Positions 1 through 13,400 of a stretch of 64,000 nt of DNA are shown here, piece after piece. Numbering within the stretch: the first letter of the stretch is position 1; each line of letters begins with the position of its first letter. Where the stretch lies: assembly GCA_037953625.1 (NCBI GenBank), contig CM075653.1:97443639-97507638 (forward strand), given 5' to 3'. The translations under genes were made by a program, and so were the position numbers. The notes under the pieces were generated by a model. It searched no databases, was not told the DNA's origin, and saw only the letters and a list, made by a program, of their open reading frames with translations. Source of the DNA: Crotalaria pallida (taxonomy: Eukaryota; Streptophyta; Magnoliopsida; Fabales; Fabaceae).

Positions 1-1119
1 TGATCTTGAATTTCTAAGAATAAATGAACTTGTAAATCACTAAAACATGAACTCTATAATTCGGCCATGAATAGAAAGATTAGGTCTTGATGCTTTTAAA
101 TTTATTCTAAGTCATTATTGCATGTTAACTTTAGGTTCATAAAAGTTGCTTTGAGTTGTTGTGATGCTTGATTTTGATTTGGCTTTGAAAAAGCTTTGAT
201 TTTTGCCTTGATCTTTGAAAAAGTTTTGATCTAGAGTCATGCATGTAATTTTCAAACAAAAAGTTTTGATCTTTTCTAATGCATGTCACGGTTTTAACAA
301 AGGAACCAAAGAAATGAGTTTTTGAAAAATGATTTCTAATTTGGTTTATGTTTAATGCTCATGCATGTTAAAGATTTAAATTTTACTTTGATTTTTGGTG
401 ATGATGATGGCACGGTTTTATGTTTGAAAAAGGAAAGGATATTTTTAATTTTTAAAGTAAGAAAGAGCATGATTTGATTTAAGAATCTTGTGTTTTTGTA
501 TGTTGAAAAATGAACCAAGGACCTTGTCTTTGTCATGAGGAGTATTCGGTCTATGCATGTGAATTAGACTGGGGCTCTTTTTCATGAAGTGACATAAAAG
601 TAATGAGTCTGTTTTGTGGGATTATGTTAAGTTAAATTATTTAAGAAAATGTAGTGATTATGTATTTTCTAATCGGTTTTAAGGGAAAGAAAGGGTAAAT
701 GATTTTGTTTCATGAAAAAGAAAATAAGGTTTAAGTACTTGAATTAAATTAAGTTGATTTATGTGTTTTGGATTTATAATCTTTGACTTGTTTTCTTGGA
801 CTCTATTCGGCCATGTAGTATAAATAAGTCTAGAAAATTTAGTTGCATGAAAATAAATTTATATAGTGATTTTTGAAAGGAATTGAATTGTTTAAAGTAA
901 GAAAAACAAATGTGCTTGATGTATATCTTTGGTTTCATTTGGTTTGTATGTCCAAGTGTTCTTGTTTTGTGAAAATAAATGCTTTGGAAATGTGATGAGA
1001 CTATTCTTCATGTTAATTGATATTTGAAAATGGATGACTTATATGATTTGACTGTGAAAGTGTTGTTTGTTGTTGTGTGATGAGTTGAGCTTGCTCCTCC
1101 ACTAGTGCTCACGAAAATG

Positions 1120-1640
1120 AGATTTTTTGAAAAGGGTTTGTGAAGTGAAATTTTTTAAAAGGATTTACGAAATGAAATTTTGAAAAGAATTTACGAACTG
1201 AAATTTTTGAGGAAGATTTACGAAATGAAATTTTTGAAAAGGACTTACAAAAATGAAATTTTTGAAAAGGGCTTACGAAATAAAATTTTTGAAAAGAATT
1301 TACGAAATGAATTTTTTTAAAAAAAAAAGGGTTTACGAAATAGAATTTTTGAAAATGATTTGCGAAAAGAGATTTTTGAAAAAGATTTACGAAAATGAGG
1401 TTTTCGAAAAGGGTTACGAAATGAAATTTTTGGAAAGGGTTTATGAAATGAGATTTTGGTGAAAGTTTATGAAAAGAGATTTTGAGAAAGTATATGAAAG
1501 GTTATTTTGAGAAAAGATTGTGAAATGAAATTGTTGGGAAACTTTGTGAAAAGTGTGTGTGATGAGATTTTGTGGAAAGTTTGTGAAATCAGATTTTGAG
1601 AAAGATTGTGTGATAAGATGCAGTTGTGGATGCGAGCCCA
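1120..1640 (+). repeat. Degenerate tandem repeat, unit about 27 bp, inside the A LTR
   Basis: Units of the form GAAATTTTTGAAAAGGATTT plus ACGAAAT recur about 20 times with drift, becoming looser after 1450. Because 27 is a multiple of three, one frame stays open and gives an artificial lysine-rich nonapeptide repeat. The same array is at 17930-18450, and a diverged reverse version is at 61340-61740. Confidence 0.8.
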
Positions 1641-2762
1641 GCTCTGTGCTATATTGAGAAAAGAAAGGAAAAGTGATGCAAAAGATAGCGGTCGGGACTT
1701 ATTGAAGGGATGCACGAAGGATGGGCCGACCTTAGGATTAATTAAAAAGATAAAAGACTTTAAAAGACATTAACAGCGCGAACGCGGTGAGCTATGAGAG
1801 TGATATCGAAGTAGTGGAGAGGAAGGAACCATGAGTATCTGCGGATACTCAGGTGGAGATTGCAATAGGGGAGGACAATGACGGTGAAACGTCAAGAAGT
1901 CTAGAGTACTTTCTAGGCAGAACGAACTCCACATGTGGCTTACGAACGTGGTAAGGACTGAGTCCAATGCCGTGGCAAGTTCTGCGCGATCAACTAGAAT
2001 TAGTACTGTCGCCCCCTAGATTGCAAATCTTGAGCAGTGAGAGGGACTGAAGTGGGGCATCTTGATTGCCATTGTACCCGAGTTTTCTACAGTGTACCTT
2101 GATTATATACATATGAATTGAAATGATATGAATTGATTTGAGACTGTACCCGAGTTTTCTACAATTCTCCTGGCTTGGAGCCAATTGATTGTGAGACAGC
2201 TGTCGTGCCCGCACGGTAAAGGTCCTGTACTCCTGTTTGCTTCCGACTAGGTTGGATGGATGACCGAGGAGATGTAGACTTGAGACGTGAGTGCTAACTG
2301 CGAAAGAACGCGTACCTCGATGATACTTTAATTCCCCCAATCATCGATGGTTATAATTCAATAAGACTTGATAAGAAAAGATTTATAATTAAGAAAAGCA
2401 ATGCCTATGAAGTATTGATGATGAGAATGTAAAGTGTGGAAAAAGAAATGAAACCCCATGAAGAGGAAAGGAAGGAAGTGAAGGATTGGAAATTGAGAAT
2501 GAGAAAGGAATTGAGGAATAAAGAATGTTATTCTGAGAAATGATAATAATATTGGGCAAGATAATGTGAATTAAGATAGCGATAATAATTTTGATGCTGA
2601 TAATATGCTTGAGTGCTGTGTTGTGTGTATATTGCTTGTATTGTTTGTGCTGTCTTGATATCTCGCCTGCCGTAAACCCACATCGTCGACGATTCGTAGT
2701 TCGGATCGCTTGCTCTCTCCTGTTTGTTGGCATATCGGTGCTGCTGGTATCTCAACGGGCAG

Positions 2763-3119
2763 ATGGAGTATCGCATGGAGATCGCTACTTGGACTAGGTA
2801 TGGATGTGGTTGGAAGCGCACACCACATGGTTGGGTATGGATCGGCTACACCCAGATCGTGATTCCAGACCCGGAGCATCAATTGAGTGGAGCCAACATA
2901 GGGCCGCACTTGGGACAAGTCACTGTTCGAGGTTATAGGAATTACGAAGAGAAGAAGCGATATGAAACTCAGAGGAACTCTGCTGCTCGAGCAGAAATGG
3001 AATCGGTGCCAAAGGATAGTGAACAAGCAACGACAGAGATGGCTTCATCTTCGGTAACTAAGAAGGGACGCAAGAAGAAGTGGAAGCTTCACCCGATTGT
3101 CTTCAACAGGAAGGTTTAG
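2763..3119 (+). CDS. LTR-encoded ORF of family A (118 aa), function unknown
   Basis: This short ORF lies near the 3' end of the LTR, about 400 bp before its end. I recognise no known domain. The N-terminal half is rich in Trp, Tyr and Gly (motif GWVWIGYTQIVIP). The C-terminal half is charged, with a lysine-rich tail (KKGRKKKW) that could bind nucleic acid or act as a nuclear signal. The ATG follows ACGGGCAG directly, a plausible splice acceptor. The ORF stays open in the second LTR (19575-19931). A shorter relative in the reverse A3 LTR (40623-40841) has lost about 50 internal codons in frame. Persistence in three copies suggests a real product; the function is not known. Confidence 0.45.
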   Translation: MEYRMEIATWTRYGCGWKRTPHGWVWIGYTQIVIPDPEHQLSGANIGPHLGQVTVRGYRNYEEKKRYETQRNSAARAEMESVPKDSEQATTEMASSSVTKKGRKKKWKLHPIVFNRKV

Positions 3120-3523
3120 AGATAGGGTAATTAGTTTAAGTCTGTTGTGAGTGTTTTGAGTCAAGGATTACCTTAGCAAAGTATCACTCCTGTAATTATG
3201 CCCTACTTTTATTTTGTGAACTGATAGAACTTTTGTTTTAAAAAGAATATTGATTATGTTTAGCTATGTATGGATATTGGTTGTCCATATTTTGTAAAGA
3301 AGTTGTAGAAGAAATGTGATGGAGCTAAAAGGAATTATTTTGAAAGACTTGGAAGTTTAGGTAAGGAATGTTTTAGTAACAACTCGGTTTTCAAGTAAGG
3401 ATGTTAAAATATACCAATGGTTTTCCAATAACGTTTTAAAAAAAAAAAATTTTGCCTCATTTTTAGCAACTTATTAAATAAATGATGATTATTTTGAGTT
3501 ATGAAAATCGGGCTGTTACAGAA

Positions 3524-3535
3524 TGGTATCAGAGT
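3524..3535 (+). other. Primer binding site, initiator tRNA-Met
   Basis: TGGTATCAGAGT lies 3 nt after the LTR end. It matches the complement of the plant initiator tRNA-Met 3' end (TGGTATCAGAGC) at 11 of 12 bases. Confidence 0.85.
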
Positions 3536-4790
3536 TTATGGTAATCCTTAGTGGCCTTAAGCATGGGCTTACATGCTTTGTTTGTGTGTGACTGTGTGTG
3601 CTTGCTAGTGTAAGGATAAGAGTATGAGATTAGGTTCTCGTCTTTCTAAGATGTAAGGCCTTATTTATATCTCTAGTGCCTGCTGTGTTAGGAACCTGTT
3701 GGTTAAGTAGCTTAGAGAAAGTAGACTAAGTAGAAGCGAACAGATTCTAAGATTGAAATCCTATGATCTTTGATGTAGTATCATCGTTTGCTAGACCTAA
3801 GTTTGTTGACCCCGATGTACCTTTTGGTACAAGGATAGTTATTACCTTTAAGGATATAGGATGTTATTCCTGGACCCTGTGTTTGTTGAATTGCTTCAAC
3901 AAAGACAGTCAGTATAGTTGAAACTCGAACCTTTTCTTCATAAGCCTTACGATCAAATCGTAGCTTTACCAATGCTTTCCCAGATTTGTTAACCTGATTT
4001 GCGGAATTAGGAGTGTCATAGTTGCCCAGATAGCCTAGGCTTGAATGATCGTGGATGGATAAATGGTGGTTATTGAATAAAAAGTAGAACAATGGTGAGC
4101 TTAGTAGTAAGTTTGATCAAAGTTGGGGAGTCACAAGGAAGAAAAGAGGTGTATATTGTCAGTAATTTGAGGAAATTGCGTGGAAAATTCGGAAGATTAA
4201 ACCCCTTTGTACCATAGTTAGATGTTTAGACAGAGAAAGTGATAAGTTTGATTGATGTTTAGGAGGAGTCCAATGTGAAAAGTGAGGTTGTTTTGAGGGA
4301 GTAGAACCAAAGTTGCAATAGAATTCCCCTTAAGGTGGAGAAATGATGGATGAAAGCCTTAGGGTTAGAAAGGGAATTAGAGGAAGGAGTGATTGTTTGT
4401 AAGGACCTAAAGTGTAGAAGGTAGTGAGTATCTTAGGGTTTTAGGCAAAACCCGGTACTTTTGGAGATGTGTGAAACCTTGTTTGCTTGATCTTTCCTCA
4501 AGTTTGTACCTCCAGTTGGACTCTCTGTGACGGCGATCAGCTAAAGGAGCGATATCCTCTTCGGTTAGTCCGTTGGACTTAACCCGGTTCGACACGTAAA
4601 TGGTTATGCTATGGAGCTTCTTCGTCCGAGAGCGACACACGAGGAGTATTGTAAGGAACCTACTGTCAGTGAAGGAAAGGACGACCTTAAAGCGAGAGTG
4701 AGAATGTTCTCATGGACATCACTGTGATGTGAGAGTTGTTGTGCCATGCTGCCCAATCCGCAACGTATTTCTCGGGGACGAGAAATCTTT

Positions 4791-4803
4791 AAGTTGGGGA
4801 GAA
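4791..4803 (+). other. Polypurine tract of element A
   Basis: The purine-rich AAGTTGGGGAGAA directly precedes the LTR start TGTAACACCC at 4804. It fixes the plus orientation of the element and the LTR boundary. Confidence 0.8.
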
Positions 4804-7800
4804 TGTAACACCCCTCAAAATCCTCGTACTGTTTTAATTTCTAAAAAGAATAATTTTTGAGAAAGTGTTTTTGAAAAGAAGTATTTTCTTAAATGAATTT
4901 CTTATTTCATGATTTCAAAGTGGTAAATGATTTCAAAGAAATGATTTTCATGAGAAAATATTGTGAGTTTTAAAACTAAATTTTTAAGAAATTAATATGT
5001 ACTTGATATTTTTGGTGTTTTAAGGAAATTGTGATTTTGTACATGAGTGATTTTATAAGAAGAAAATTTATTTTCTATGTGTGTGTACATGTATATGTAT
5101 GTACGGTATTGTATGTGTGTATGCTTAGGACTATATGAAAATTTAACTAGTGGAAGAATATGATGACATATGCATGAGTATATGTGTCGGTTTGATATGT
5201 GTATGTATATGCATGTGTGTGTAATACATGTAGGTGTGTGTGTGTGTGCATGTATGTGTATATGTGTGTGTAACGTATGTATGTATGTAGATGCAAGCCT
5301 AGGATTTTCATTTTCTTGGACAAGAAACCAAAGGGACTAATTGATAACCATGACCAAACTAAGTTAGTGAAAACCCTAAGTATTAGCCAACAAGTCATTG
5401 GACCTAAGATGACCCCTAGCACCCTAATCCACCCCACCTTGTCCCCTTAAATTGATAAGCTCCACCCATGCAAATTTTTGAAAGGCCAAAACTACCCCTC
5501 CCAATTGTACATGGACCGAATTTCATGAGGGCCAAAAGAGGAAATCATGAGTTTGCTTATAAATAGATGAAGCCTTAGTTTATTTTCCTCATTTCATTCC
5601 CATTCTACACTTTCCCTTCCAACACCTAAACACAACTCTAAGAGACTCCTTAAAACTCTTAGAGAAAGAAAAAGAAATAGAGAGAGAGAGAGAAGGAAGC
5701 CGTGAATTAGGAAGAAGAAAGGAGAGGAAGTTCAAGAGTAGATCCAAGGCTTTTCCTTGAAGATCAAGTGAAGGAGGCTTGAAGAACTTCTTTCCTTGGT
5801 GGGTGATTCGAAGACCTTAGGAAGATGTGTTAGTTTAGGTCTTTCTTTTGTTCTTGTGATTTTCTTTTCTTTTCTTTCTTGCATGTTTAATTTTATGGCT
5901 TGATTAAAGGTTGCATGTGATGTTTTGCCTTGATCATGAGTTTTAAGAGCTAAAGAAATTTGTACTAAACTAGACAATGGACTTTATGGTTCGGTTGATG
6001 TTTTTCATGGTAGATCTTGATGTTTTCAAAAAAAATCTTTAAGATCTAAAGTGTTATTTGAGATCTTTGTGAGCTTGAAGTAAATCTCTTTGCATGTTAG
6101 ATTTTAATGCTTAAAACCGTGAATCATGAGGTGTTTAAGAGTTTATTTGGTAAATAAATGTGTGATCTAAACTTGCTTGATGATAAAATTGAAATCTTTG
6201 GTCTTACATGTTGATTGGTGATGATTTATGTTTAACATGTGAAAAAGTTATGATCTTGAACCCTTGCATGTTTTGATTTTTGATTTAATCTTAATAAAAG
6301 CCTTGATTTTGTTTTGATCTTTGAAAAAGGTTTTGATTTTGAGCTTGTATGTGATCTTTGAACAAAAGCTTTAGTATTTTCTCAAAGTATGTCACGGTTT
6401 TGGGCTTCTTCTTACCCAAAATGATTTTTGTCTTTTATTTGTGCTATTATGTTTAATTTTATGACTTGATCCACAAGATCTAAATGCATGCATGTCGATG
6501 TTGAACTTTGAAAAGTTATTTTTATGTTCCTTTGAAAAACAAATTGAAAGTGTTTGTGTTGATCTATGATTTTTACATATTTTGGTGGAAAAGCTTAAGA
6601 CTTGATCTTGCATGTTAATTTTAAATGAAAAGATCATGTTTTCTTTTGTTGCATGTCACGATTTTTGGAAAGGAAAATTAGGGAAACAAGCTCTTGAAAA
6701 ATGATTTTCTAAATTGACCTATGTTCTATGTTCTTGTATGACCTTTGATTTGATTTAAGTTAAGAAAAATAAATTAAAGTTTGATAATTTTTCTAAGATC
6801 AAGCTCACGGTTTTGTTAAGAAAAAGAAGAAATAATTTCATGATTTTGTGTGTTTGTTAATGAATAAATCTTGCTTTGATTTGTGAGAATTTTCGGTCAA
6901 TGCATGTTAATTAGATTAGGACTCTTTTCCATGAAGTGACCTAGAAGTAACGAATATATTTTGTGAAAATAAGGCTAAGCTAATTGGTTTGAGAGAAAGT
7001 CTTGTGTTTACATGAATATATATGTGTGTGTATTCGGTTTATGAGTCTAAGTATGTCTAAGTGCTTTTGTTTTATGAAATGGTTTTGAAAGTAATTATGT
7101 GTTGAATGATTGAATTAAGTGTTTGATTTGTGAAGTGTTTACTTGAGAATGAATGTTTGGTTTATAATCAAATTAAATAACTGGTTAATTGTTTATGTGA
7201 CTTGATTTATCAAAGTGTGTTGTTGGTTGTGTGTGTAATCGGTTTTGAAATTAATTTGATTTGATTTATTTGAGCTTATGAGATTGTGTTTAGGGTTATC
7301 CAAGATTTGTTTTATGACAAAAACTTGAGTTTTAAATAATTAATATTGAACTAAAAAGTATTTGAAACAAAAAGAGTTTTTACGATGTTTTCGGATTTTT
7401 ATTAAATTGATTTTGTGAAGCAACTCCTTGCTGTCCAGAATTATTTGAAGTTGTTTCTTGGTTTTTAAAAAATGTGTTATGAGATTCAAAGTTTGGTTTT
7501 CAAATGGTAATTGATTTGAGAAAAACCCGGATTGGAAACGGTAAATTTTTCGGTGTTTTCGAATGCGGTTAAGGTGATGTCCCAGACGGACCAGCAACCA
7601 AACCAATTAATTTAAATTATTTTATTAGATGTTTTCAAAATGGTTTTGAAGTACTCAAAGTACTAGGAAACGTTAGAGCTGTTTTAAGAAAACGATCATG
7701 TTTTAAGTATTCCAACGAGGAACGAAAAAGCGTTTTAAGCTAAGAAAAGATTTTCTTAATACAAGTTGGTGATGAAAATGCGTTTTATTTAATACGAGGG

Positions 7801-7967
7801 ATGTTACAGACGAGGAATTGGGGCAGTTGGCAGCGAAAAGGATCCGAGAAGACCGTGCACATTTAATCGCTGGACCTCAGGTGAGAGAGAAGCTTTCCTA
7901 AGACACCGTGGTAGTTAGGTGATATATTAGGATGTTCCGTATCAGCTCAAAGATCGGAACTTAGTGG
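4804..7967 (+). repeat. 3' LTR of element A, left part, before insertion of T
   Basis: It begins TGTAACACCC after the polypurine tract and runs to the T insertion; it continues at 17409. Contents are a GT-rich stretch (5070-5290), a TATA box near 5558, a CT/GA-rich leader and long AT-rich sequence with no gene. Homology with the reverse copy at 62250-63990 (for example the TTTTCGGTGTTTTCGAATG stretch near 7550) shows that the LTR continues through 7808 although ATGTTACA there looks like an LTR end. Net LTR length with the right part is about 6086 bp. Confidence 0.75.
5558..5566 (+). promoter_or_regulatory. Predicted TATA box of the A LTR
   Basis: TATAAATAG lies about 755 bp into the LTR and is followed by a C-rich, then GA-rich leader. 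Matching boxes occur in A2 (about 37733-37742, minus strand) and F (39121-39128). Confidence 0.6.
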
Positions 7968-8729
7968 TGTAACACCCTATAATTATTTACCCTTGAATAC
8001 CCCATAATATCAAAATAGTAACTTAAAAATTTCCTTTTTAAAACAATTTTATTTCTAAAATCTCTGTCAAATCGGACAAAGTTTCCTTTGTTTATTGAAT
8101 AAACCAAAATCTTATTTTCTGAAACCTGTGCAATTCAAATATATAAATATGTATTCATTTCATTCAGAGCCAACAGGGCTAGACATTAATAGTGTCATAA
8201 CAATCCACATTACAACATACTTACATTAGAGATAGCAGCAAAATAATAAGTTGTGAAACTACATAAGTTTTTCCCAAAATAATGCACTTCCTTTTCCAAG
8301 GGAGGTGTCCTGGATAACCCACAAAATAGTACTTTAAGTTTCATATACATATTCCTATACAACCAGGACTATATCAAACAAACCCCTAATCTCCCATAAC
8401 TACTCTCCCGGTAAGGGAGAGTGCACCTGCTCGGCCGGAGGTTATGCAAGCTCAATCTCATTACCTTTAAAATGTAGCAAGAGGGTGAGCATTACACATG
8501 AAGTAGGAAGCAGTTTCTAATTAGACATAATAACCCACCAAGTCACACACACTTAACCATTTAGCAAATAGAGATTCATCTAATCATTCCAAAACATAAT
8601 CATGCATGTTGACATTTTCATTAATCTTCCTTTGGCATCATATCCTTATTTTTTCCGATAGTCCTTGCATCAATCATTTATTTATTTTCATATATGTGTA
8701 CCACTAGGAATTGGTTGCTCCTGCTAGGG

Positions 8730-8990
8730 CATTTGTACACCCATTAGGGACTTAGGCACCCATCAGGACTATCACCCACTAGGCCTCACCCGTTAGGACT
8801 AATACATAAGGTCTTATATTCATACATTAGTCTTTTCCACATTTACCATTCTTTTAATTTTTCGTTGAATTGATCAATTGGGTACATTGGCTCCTAACGG
8901 GGCATTTGCACCTAATGGGGCATTTTAGCCTGATGGGGCATTTGGCCCTAATGGGGCATTTGTACACCTAGCAGGAACACCTAGTGTCCC
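8730..8990. repeat. Short repeat cluster in the T LTR
   Basis: Two related families of short units alternate: ACCCATTAGGGACT-like units at 8740-8815 and four units of about 18 bp around CCTAATGGGGCATTT at 8890-8965. The second LTR keeps them at about 15740-16000. Confidence 0.7.
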
Positions 8991-9931
8991 AATGTCCCAA
9001 TGATCAATTCAACCATTCATTCCGGATTAATTCATTAGCCTTTTACTTTTCCACATTTAACCTTAAATCATTTTTCAATTAAACATGGCAACCAAAAATA
9101 TACTCCACAAAATGCATATAATTCATTTAGCCATCTACATCAAATAATACCCATAAGGGTTCAACCAATTATAACAATTAATCATCCTCCAACACAAGTC
9201 TATCAATAATTCCTCACACTTTTACAATTATATCAACTTTGACACTTAGGGTTCATACATGTCATAATCATAATCATTTAGTTTTTCACTAATTCCTAAT
9301 GTTCCTATCCTAAATTTAAACACATAACCTTAGCACATCACTATGCACTAACTAGAATCTAGTCCCTAAAACAAGGTAATACACACCCCCTTACCTTAAA
9401 TCAAGGAGAGAGTGAAATGAACCTTAGCCCAAAAGCTAGCCTCAACCCTAAGTCCTTTGTGCCACACAAAGAGCTTCCAAGAAAGGTGAGTGGAGGAAAA
9501 TGAAACTTGATCTCCCTTAAATCATGAAACAAAGGAGAACATAAGAACATGGAACCCAAGGGAGTGGGGTTCGAAATTATGAGAGGAATGAGAGAGAAAA
9601 AATCATATGGATCACAAAGAGAGTAAAAGGAGGAGTAAGATTTACCTAAGAAATTTTCTTATGGCTTGATGAGCTTGCAAAGAAGAAGAAACACCTTGGA
9701 CCTTAGTGGAGGGGAGTAGAACTCGTGGGGGAGGAGTGAAAGAAGAGAGGGAGTAAACTTTGTTGATGGAATAATGAATGAGAAATGGGAAAGAGTTTTG
9801 TTATATTATTTATGAAGGGAGGAAACATGTGGTCCTAATTTAAAGAGGAAGGGAAAGATTCCCTTTGTGTGGTTGAGAAGCCACACGTGTAACACCTTTT
9901 CTTTATATTTTTTTTTGTTCAGACTCAACAA

Positions 9932-10191
9932 GTAATCGATTACCCTGGCCAGGTAATCGATTATCGCTTCAATGCAACATTTTTGTGACTTCCAACCTGA
10001 GGCCTTGTAATCGATTAATGGCCATAAAATAATCGATTACAATTTGATGCAACAAATTTGGTATTTTCAGCAGAGGCTCAGTAATCGATTACTTGTCCAG
10101 GAGTAATCGATTACCCTTCAATGCAACATTTTTGTGCATTGATGGCTGAGAGCTTGTAATCGATTAACTCACAACAATAATCGATTATTTT
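9932..10191. repeat. Array of eight TAATCGATTA palindromes in the T LTR
   Basis: Eight copies of the 10-bp palindrome TAATCGATTA, mostly within GTAATCGATTAC, are spaced 20-45 bp apart. They lie about 190-450 bp from the LTR start and upstream of the predicted TATA on the minus strand, so in U3. In the other LTR (about 16955-17214) seven are intact and one has become AATCAATT. Confidence 0.9.
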
Positions 10192-10379
10192 GCTGCTTTT
10201 TCATCTTTTCAGAATTTCTAACTCTAAAACCTTTTCCTTATATCCCGTACCCATTTGGTCATGATTTCTATACAAACCCTAGCTCTTAACTATCTAATAC
10301 TCATAAATTCATCACCAACTAATACAATAACTTTAGTTAATCCATTTTATCTTAAGCTTTCTAAATTGAGGATGTTACA

Positions 10380-10393
10380 ATCCTCTCCCACTA
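10380..10393 (-). other. Polypurine tract of element T
   Basis: Read on the minus strand, TTAGTGGGAGAGGAT adjoins the LTR start TGTAACATCC, the expected plus-strand primer position at the pol end of the body. Confidence 0.75.
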
Positions 10394-10415
10394 ACCCGAA
10401 TTTCGCCCTCGAAAT

Positions 10416-13400
10416 TCAGCTTTCTTCGAACAGATGCGGATGAGACTGCCTTATCTTGCTTTCTAGCTCCCAAGTAGCTTCCTCCACATTGTTTCTGCTC
10501 CATATAACCTTTACCAAGACAATCTCCTTGCCTCTCAACTGTTTCACCTGTCTATCATCAATCCGCACTGGCAATACTTCGAAGGTTAGATTCTCTTTCA
10601 AAGACAGATCATCCATAGTAACCACATGAGCAGGATCATGAATGTACTTCCTCAACTGTGAGACATGAAATACATCATGAAGTCTTGCCAAGTGAGGGGG
10701 CAAAGCAATCCGGTAAGCTACACGACCAACCTTCTCTAAAATTTCATAAGGTCCAACAAATCTCGGAGTCAACTTCTTGGACTTGATAGACCTCCCAATT
10801 CCTGTGACCGGAGATACCCTTAGAAAAACATGATCCCCAACATCAAAATCCAAAGGTCTCCGCCTCCTATCAGCATAACTCTTCTGGCGATCTTGTGAGG
10901 TCTTCATTTTGTTCTTGATCATTGTGATCTTCTCAGTTGTTTCTTTCACAATGTCAGGACCTGTTAACAGATTCTCCCCTATCTGGAACCAACATAAAGG
11001 CGTCCTACACTTCCTACCGTAGAGAGCCTCAAATGGTGCCATACCGATACTGGAGTGAAAACTATTATTATATGTGAACTCCATTAACGGCAACAATTGT
11101 TCCCAATTACCCGCCTGTTCCAGAACACATGCTCTTAACAAATCCTCGAGTGTCTGGATAGTACGCTCAGATTTTCCATCTGTTTGTGGATGGTAAGCAG
11201 TACTGAATTTCAGTTTAGTACCCAAGGCCTGCTGAAGACTCTGCCAAAATCGAGACATAAATCTCGAATCATGGTCAGATACTATACTAATGGGGACACC
11301 ATGCAACTTTACTATGTCCCTGATGTACAGCTGAGTCAACTTCTCCAAAGTGTAATTCTTGCGAATAGGGATAAAATGGGCACATTTTGTTAGCCGGTCT
11401 ACAACAACCCATATGGCATCACACCCTGCTGCAGTTCTAGGTAGACCCGTTACAAAATCCATAGCTATGTCGTCCCACTTCCATTCAGGGATATCCAATG
11501 ATCGCAAAGGACCACCGGGCTTTTGATGCTCTATCTTAACCTTTTGACAGGTCAAGCAATGTGATACATGATCAGCTACATCAGTTTTTAACTTTGGCCA
11601 CCAATAAATCTTTTTCAAATCTTGGTACATCTTTGTTGCTCCGGGATGAAAATTCATCTTGGTTTGATGAGCTTCCCATAGGATATCTCTTCTAACTTCA
11701 AAGTCCATGGGAACACATATCCGACCCCTAAATCGGATGATACCATCTGAACCTTTTACAAAGTCGGGCTCTGCATTGCCCGATGCCCCTTCCAACAACT
11801 TCTGTAGCTCTTCATCATCAGCTTGCCTCTCTTTAATGAGACCAATCAACTCGCTAGTAACCTGCAACATTTCAAGAACAACGCTCTTCTCTTTCACTTG
11901 CATGTTCAAGTTGAGGTCACTGAACTCTTGGATTAACTGCATCTCCTTCACCATCATATTGCTGACATGCAAAGTCTCGCGACTTAGTGCATCAGCCACA
12001 ACATTGGCCTTGCCTGGATGATACTGGAGACTGAAATCATAGTCCTTCAGAAATTCCATCCACCTCCTCTGTCTCATATTTAGTTCTTTCTGGTCGAAGA
12101 GGTAGCGGAGACTTTTATGGTCACTAAAGACTTCAAATCTCGAACCATAAAGATAATGCCTCCAAATTTTCAAGGCAAAGACTACTGCTGCCAACTCAAG
12201 ATCATGAGTGGGATAGTTTTTCTCATGTTGCCTCAACTGCCTGAATGCATAGGCTATGACTTGTCCTTGCTGCATCAACACACAACCCAACCCTTTCTTT
12301 GAAGCATCACAGTATACCATAAAGGATTGAGTCGGATCCGGCAAAATCAATACCGGGGAACTAGTCAATCGCCTTTTCAACTCTTGAAAGCTGCTCTCAC
12401 ATTCAGGGGACCAAACATACGGAACACCTTTTCGAGTAAGAGTGGTCAAAGGAAGAGCTAACTTGGAAAACCCCTCAATAAATCTTCGGTAATACCCGGC
12501 CAGACCAAGGAAACTTCTGATCTCGGTAATAGACTTGGGTCTCTCCCACTTAAGCACCGCTTCCACCTTAGAAGGGCCAACTGCAACACCCCTCTCATAA
12601 ATGACATGCCCTAGAAAGTGCACTTCTTTCAACCAAAAACTACACTTTGATAACTTCGCATACAGATGCTTATCCTTGAGAACTTGGAGCACCGTTCTCA
12701 AATGCTCTTCATGCTCCTTCGGGCTCTTGGAGTAAATGAGTATGTCGTCAATAAAGACTATGACGAAAGAATCCAAGTACGGCCTGAAAATCCTGTTCAT
12801 ATAGTCCATGAAGATGGCTGGAGCATTCGTGAGACCAAAAGGCATCACCACATATTCAAAATGCCCATACCGGGTTCTAAAAGCAGTCTTGGGAATGTCC
12901 TCCTCTCGGATACGAATTTGATGATATCCAGATCGGAGGTCAATTTTTGAGAAAACTGCTGCTCCCCTAAGTTGATCCAACAAATCATCGATGCGGGGGA
13001 GTGGATATTTATTCTTCACCGTCACTGCATTCAACTGACGATAATCAGTGCACATCCGGACACTTCCATCCTTCTTCTTGACAAAGAGGATCGGAGCTCC
13101 CCAAGGAGAAACACTTGGCCTAATAAACCCCTTAGCCAACAGCTCCTCCAATTGCCTCTTTAACTCTTCCAGCTCTGGGGGTGCCATCCGATAGGGCGCC
13201 TTAGAAATTGGGCCACTACCAGGCATAAGATCAATGCCAAACTCGACTTCTCGTTTCGGAGGCAATCCGGGAATTTCTGCCGGAAAGACTTCCGAAAATT
13301 CACCAACTATCGGAATCTGGCTTACATCCGACACCTCATCCACTTCCATGATAGCTAAAGAAGAATCACTGAAAATAACCGCTTTTTGATGGCAGTCAAT

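Larger units (their letters stand above)
1..3520 (+). repeat. 5' LTR of element A, truncated by the window edge
   Basis: The sequence ends in TGTTACA at 3520, directly before the primer site. Base 1 corresponds to about 1.4 kb into the LTR, judged by alignment with the related LTR at 38432-39981. Positions 1-1080 resemble 5900-7220 of the 3' LTR only moderately. From about 1082 on it is nearly identical to 17893-20330. Relative to the 3' LTR, about 1.1 kb (the equivalent of 7280-7967 plus 17409-17890) is absent. The stretch 1-1100 is AT-rich LTR sequence without a credible gene. Confidence 0.8.
3521..4803 (+). other. Internal region of element A, no recognisable coding domain
   Basis: This 1.28 kb lies between the primer site and the polypurine tract. 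The reading frames are short and show no zinc knuckle, protease, RT, RNase H or integrase motif. The last 60 bases (CTCGGGGACGAGAAAT followed by a purine run) look like the usual 3' end of a gypsy pol region, so the body probably derives from an autonomous element by internal deletion. Confidence 0.65.
7968..10379 (-). repeat. 3' LTR of element T (2412 bp)
   Basis: It reads TGTAACACCC to GATGTTACA on the plus strand and is about 98 percent identical to 14988-17403. It holds a cluster of short GGGGCATTT repeats (8730-8990), GA/CT-rich leader sequence (9400-9750), a weak TATA-like stretch near 9803-9814 and the palindrome array at 9932-10191. No ORF worth calling lies in it. Confidence 0.95.

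Noticed and set aside
1120..1640. CRISPR-like array
   Set aside because: Units are contiguous degenerate tandem repeats with no unique spacers, in a plant LTR.
2571..3026. Minus-strand ORF opposite the A LTR ORF
   Set aside because: It is an antisense shadow; the plus frame is the one kept open in A3 after its deletion.
5147..5437. 96-codon ORF on the minus strand
   Set aside because: About half is a translation of the GT-rich microsatellite (alternating Thr, His, Tyr, Cys); F has no equivalent frame.
7797..7815. GGATGTTACA followed by GACGAGG as an LTR end at 7808
   Set aside because: The reverse homologue near 62390-62420 runs straight through this point with homologous sequence on both sides, and no primer site or target duplication is present.
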